Positions 58,160-59,540 of a DNA stretch of 59,540 nt are shown piece by piece; positions within the stretch are counted from its first letter, which is position 1; each line of letters starts with the position of its first letter. Source of the stretch: an uncultured Ellagibacter sp. Its GTDB lineage: Bacteria > Actinomycetota > Coriobacteriia > Coriobacteriales > Eggerthellaceae. The stretch is taken from the NCBI RefSeq assembly GCF_934617235.1, contig NZ_CAKTTZ010000008.1, forward strand, positions 1 through 59,540. Reading direction: 5' to 3'. The translations under genes were made by a program, and so were the position numbers. The notes under the pieces are model-generated. The model saw nothing but the letters and a program-made list of their open reading frames with translations. It was not told the DNA's origin and made no database searches.

Positions 58160-58789
58160 ATGAGCATCGAGCGTGCCACTTCGGCTCTCATTCCCTACGT
58201 TATCGAGCAGTCCCCGCGCGGCGAGCGCAGCTATGACATCTATTCCCGCCTGCTAAACGACCGCATCATCTTCCTCGGCGAGCCCATTGATGACCATGTG
58301 GCGAACTCCGTCGTCGCGCAGATGCTGCATCTCGAAAGCGCCGATCCCGAAAAGGACATCTCGCTCTACATAAACACTCCGGGCGGCAGCGTGTCGGCGG
58401 GCCTCGCCATCTATGACACCATGCAGTTCGTGAAGTGCGACGTGTCCACCATCTGCCTGGGCATGGCGGCATCCATGGGCGTGCCCCTTCTGACCGGCGG
58501 CGCGGCGGGCAAGCGTTTTATCCTGCCGAACGCCCAGGTCATGATTCACCAGCCCATGGGCGGCACCGGCGACGGCCACACGCAGCAGACCGACATCCAG
58601 ATTATGGCCGACGAGATCAAGAAGACGCGCGACCGCTTGGAGGGCATCATCGCCAAGCACTGCGGCAAGACCCAAGAGCAGGTGCACGTCGACTGCGAGC
58701 GCGATAACTGGCTCTCCGCTGAGGAAGCGAAGGCGTATGGCCTGGTCGACGATATCATCACGAGCCATCGCGGCTCCTCCGACAAGTAG
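58160..58789 (+). CDS. clpP: ATP-dependent Clp protease proteolytic subunit
   Basis: 209 residues. Serine peptidase with the catalytic Ser in GMAASMGVPLL, His in VMIHQPMGG and a downstream Asp (HCGKTQEQVHVDCERD). It forms the tetradecameric chamber used by ClpX, encoded next (29 bp gap). GCGAGG lies about 9 nt before the ATG. Confidence 0.97.
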   Translation: MSIERATSALIPYVIEQSPRGERSYDIYSRLLNDRIIFLGEPIDDHVANSVVAQMLHLESADPEKDISLYINTPGGSVSAGLAIYDTMQFVKCDVSTICLGMAASMGVPLLTGGAAGKRFILPNAQVMIHQPMGGTGDGHTQQTDIQIMADEIKKTRDRLEGIIAKHCGKTQEQVHVDCERDNWLSAEEAKAYGLVDDIITSHRGSSDK

Positions 58790-58818
58790 AACCTAAGAAG
58801 AGAAGCGACCTAACGCAT

Positions 58819-59540
58819 ATGACAAACGAACGAAGAGGCGACCTTGGCTATCGCGGTGACGACGCGGTGTACTGCGCGTTCTGCGGGAAGTCATCCGATC
58901 AGGTGACCGCGATGATCGCGGGCCCGAACGGCATCAACATCTGCGACGAGTGCATCTCGGTGTGCGCCGATGCGATGATGCGCGACTTGGGCCTCTCGAC
59001 TGCCTTCGACAGCATGTCCGACGAGGAGACGACCGGTCGTCGCGGCCGCCGTCGCGCGCAGGACCGCGGCGCAATCGTCGAGGCCGACATCGAGGACGAG
59101 ACGCCGAACCCCGCCGATATCCTGGGCAACTTGCCCACGCCGCATGAGCTCTACGCTGAGCTTTCCGAGCATGTGGTGGGGCAGGAAAACGCGAAGCGCG
59201 CCCTCTCCGTCGCCGTCTACAACCACTACAAGCGCATCAGCATGGAATCGAAGGCGCAGGAGGGCGACGTCGAGCTTGCGAAGAGCAACATCATGCTCTT
59301 GGGCCCCACGGGTTCCGGTAAGACGCTGCTTGCCCAGACGCTCGCGCGCACGCTGCGCGTCCCGTTCGCGATCGCCGATGCGACGACGCTCACCGAGGCG
59401 GGATATGTCGGCGAGGACGTCGAGAACATCCTGCTCAAGCTGATCACCGCCGCTGACTTCGATATCCCGCGTGCGGAAATCGGCATCATCTACATCGACG
59501 AGATCGACAAGATTGCCCGCAAGGCCGAGAACCTCTCCAT
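58819..59540 (+). CDS. clpX: ATP-dependent unfoldase ClpX (3' end outside window)
   Basis: The first 240 residues are present. The N-terminal zinc finger has CAFC and CDEC pairs (about 19-47), followed by an Arg/Asp/Glu-rich linker and the AAA+ domain with Walker A LGPTGSGKTLLAQT and Walker B IIYIDEIDKIARK at the window edge. It unfolds substrates for ClpP. The frame is open to the last base. Confidence 0.96.
   Translation, partial: MTNERRGDLGYRGDDAVYCAFCGKSSDQVTAMIAGPNGINICDECISVCADAMMRDLGLSTAFDSMSDEETTGRRGRRRAQDRGAIVEADIEDETPNPADILGNLPTPHELYAELSEHVVGQENAKRALSVAVYNHYKRISMESKAQEGDVELAKSNIMLLGPTGSGKTLLAQTLARTLRVPFAIADATTLTEAGYVGEDVENILLKLITAADFDIPRAEIGIIYIDEIDKIARKAENLS

Overview
The window looks like chromosome of a high-GC, Gram-positive (monoderm) actinomycete-like bacterium, most plausibly a Coriobacteriia/Eggerthellales member. 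The clues are frequent GTG/TTG starts, zinc-binding L28 and L32, a PDZ/radical-SAM DUF512 protein beside der, Asp23 and FakA-type proteins, Tat lipoproteins and S-layer-homology (SLH) surface proteins. The genus call is inference; no rRNA is present.

Left end (1-1369): a tRNA-Arg gene whose last 45 bp are repeated at 1325-1369. The repeats bound a decayed 1.3 kb integrated element holding the C-terminal stub of a tyrosine integrase, a 95-codon unknown gene, paired candidate integrase arm sites near both ends, and a 28-residue hydrophobic peptide gene converging on a putative small RNA (possible type I toxin-antitoxin pair).

1.5-26 kb: mostly housekeeping. murI-rdgB, tRNA-Asp, a stand-alone RNA ligase, DUF512-der-plsY-gpsA, a GNAT enzyme, a repeat-rich non-coding stretch, an iron-box-controlled flavin reductase/rubredoxin, a VanZ-RDD-NnrE fusion, an alkyltransferase-like protein without its cysteine, the block rpe / cysteine desulfurase / PHP / Nif3 / zinc ribbon, then rpmB, asp23-fakA, recG-rsmD and a coiled-coil protein with yceD.

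26-37 kb: the usual yceD-rpmF-plsX-rnc-smc-ftsY neighbourhood, split by a LysR/MFS/esterase cassette.

37-49.6 kb: the most unusual region, one tightly packed 12.4 kb minus-strand cluster. It encodes a FecCD/BtuC-type permease, its ATPase, a Tat lipoprotein binding protein, a membrane-anchored surface protein, a 1296-residue SLH protein, an ExbB/TolQ-type proton channel, a DUF2149 (ExbD-like) partner and a second SLH protein. It suggests nutrient capture (metal chelate, heme or corrinoid class) coupled to a proton-driven motor in a cell without an outer membrane.

49.8-59.5 kb: sstT, tRNA-Leu, a PhnDCEE-type importer preceded by a metallophosphoesterase-like protein with a damaged metal site, then tig, clpP and the start of clpX, which runs off the window.
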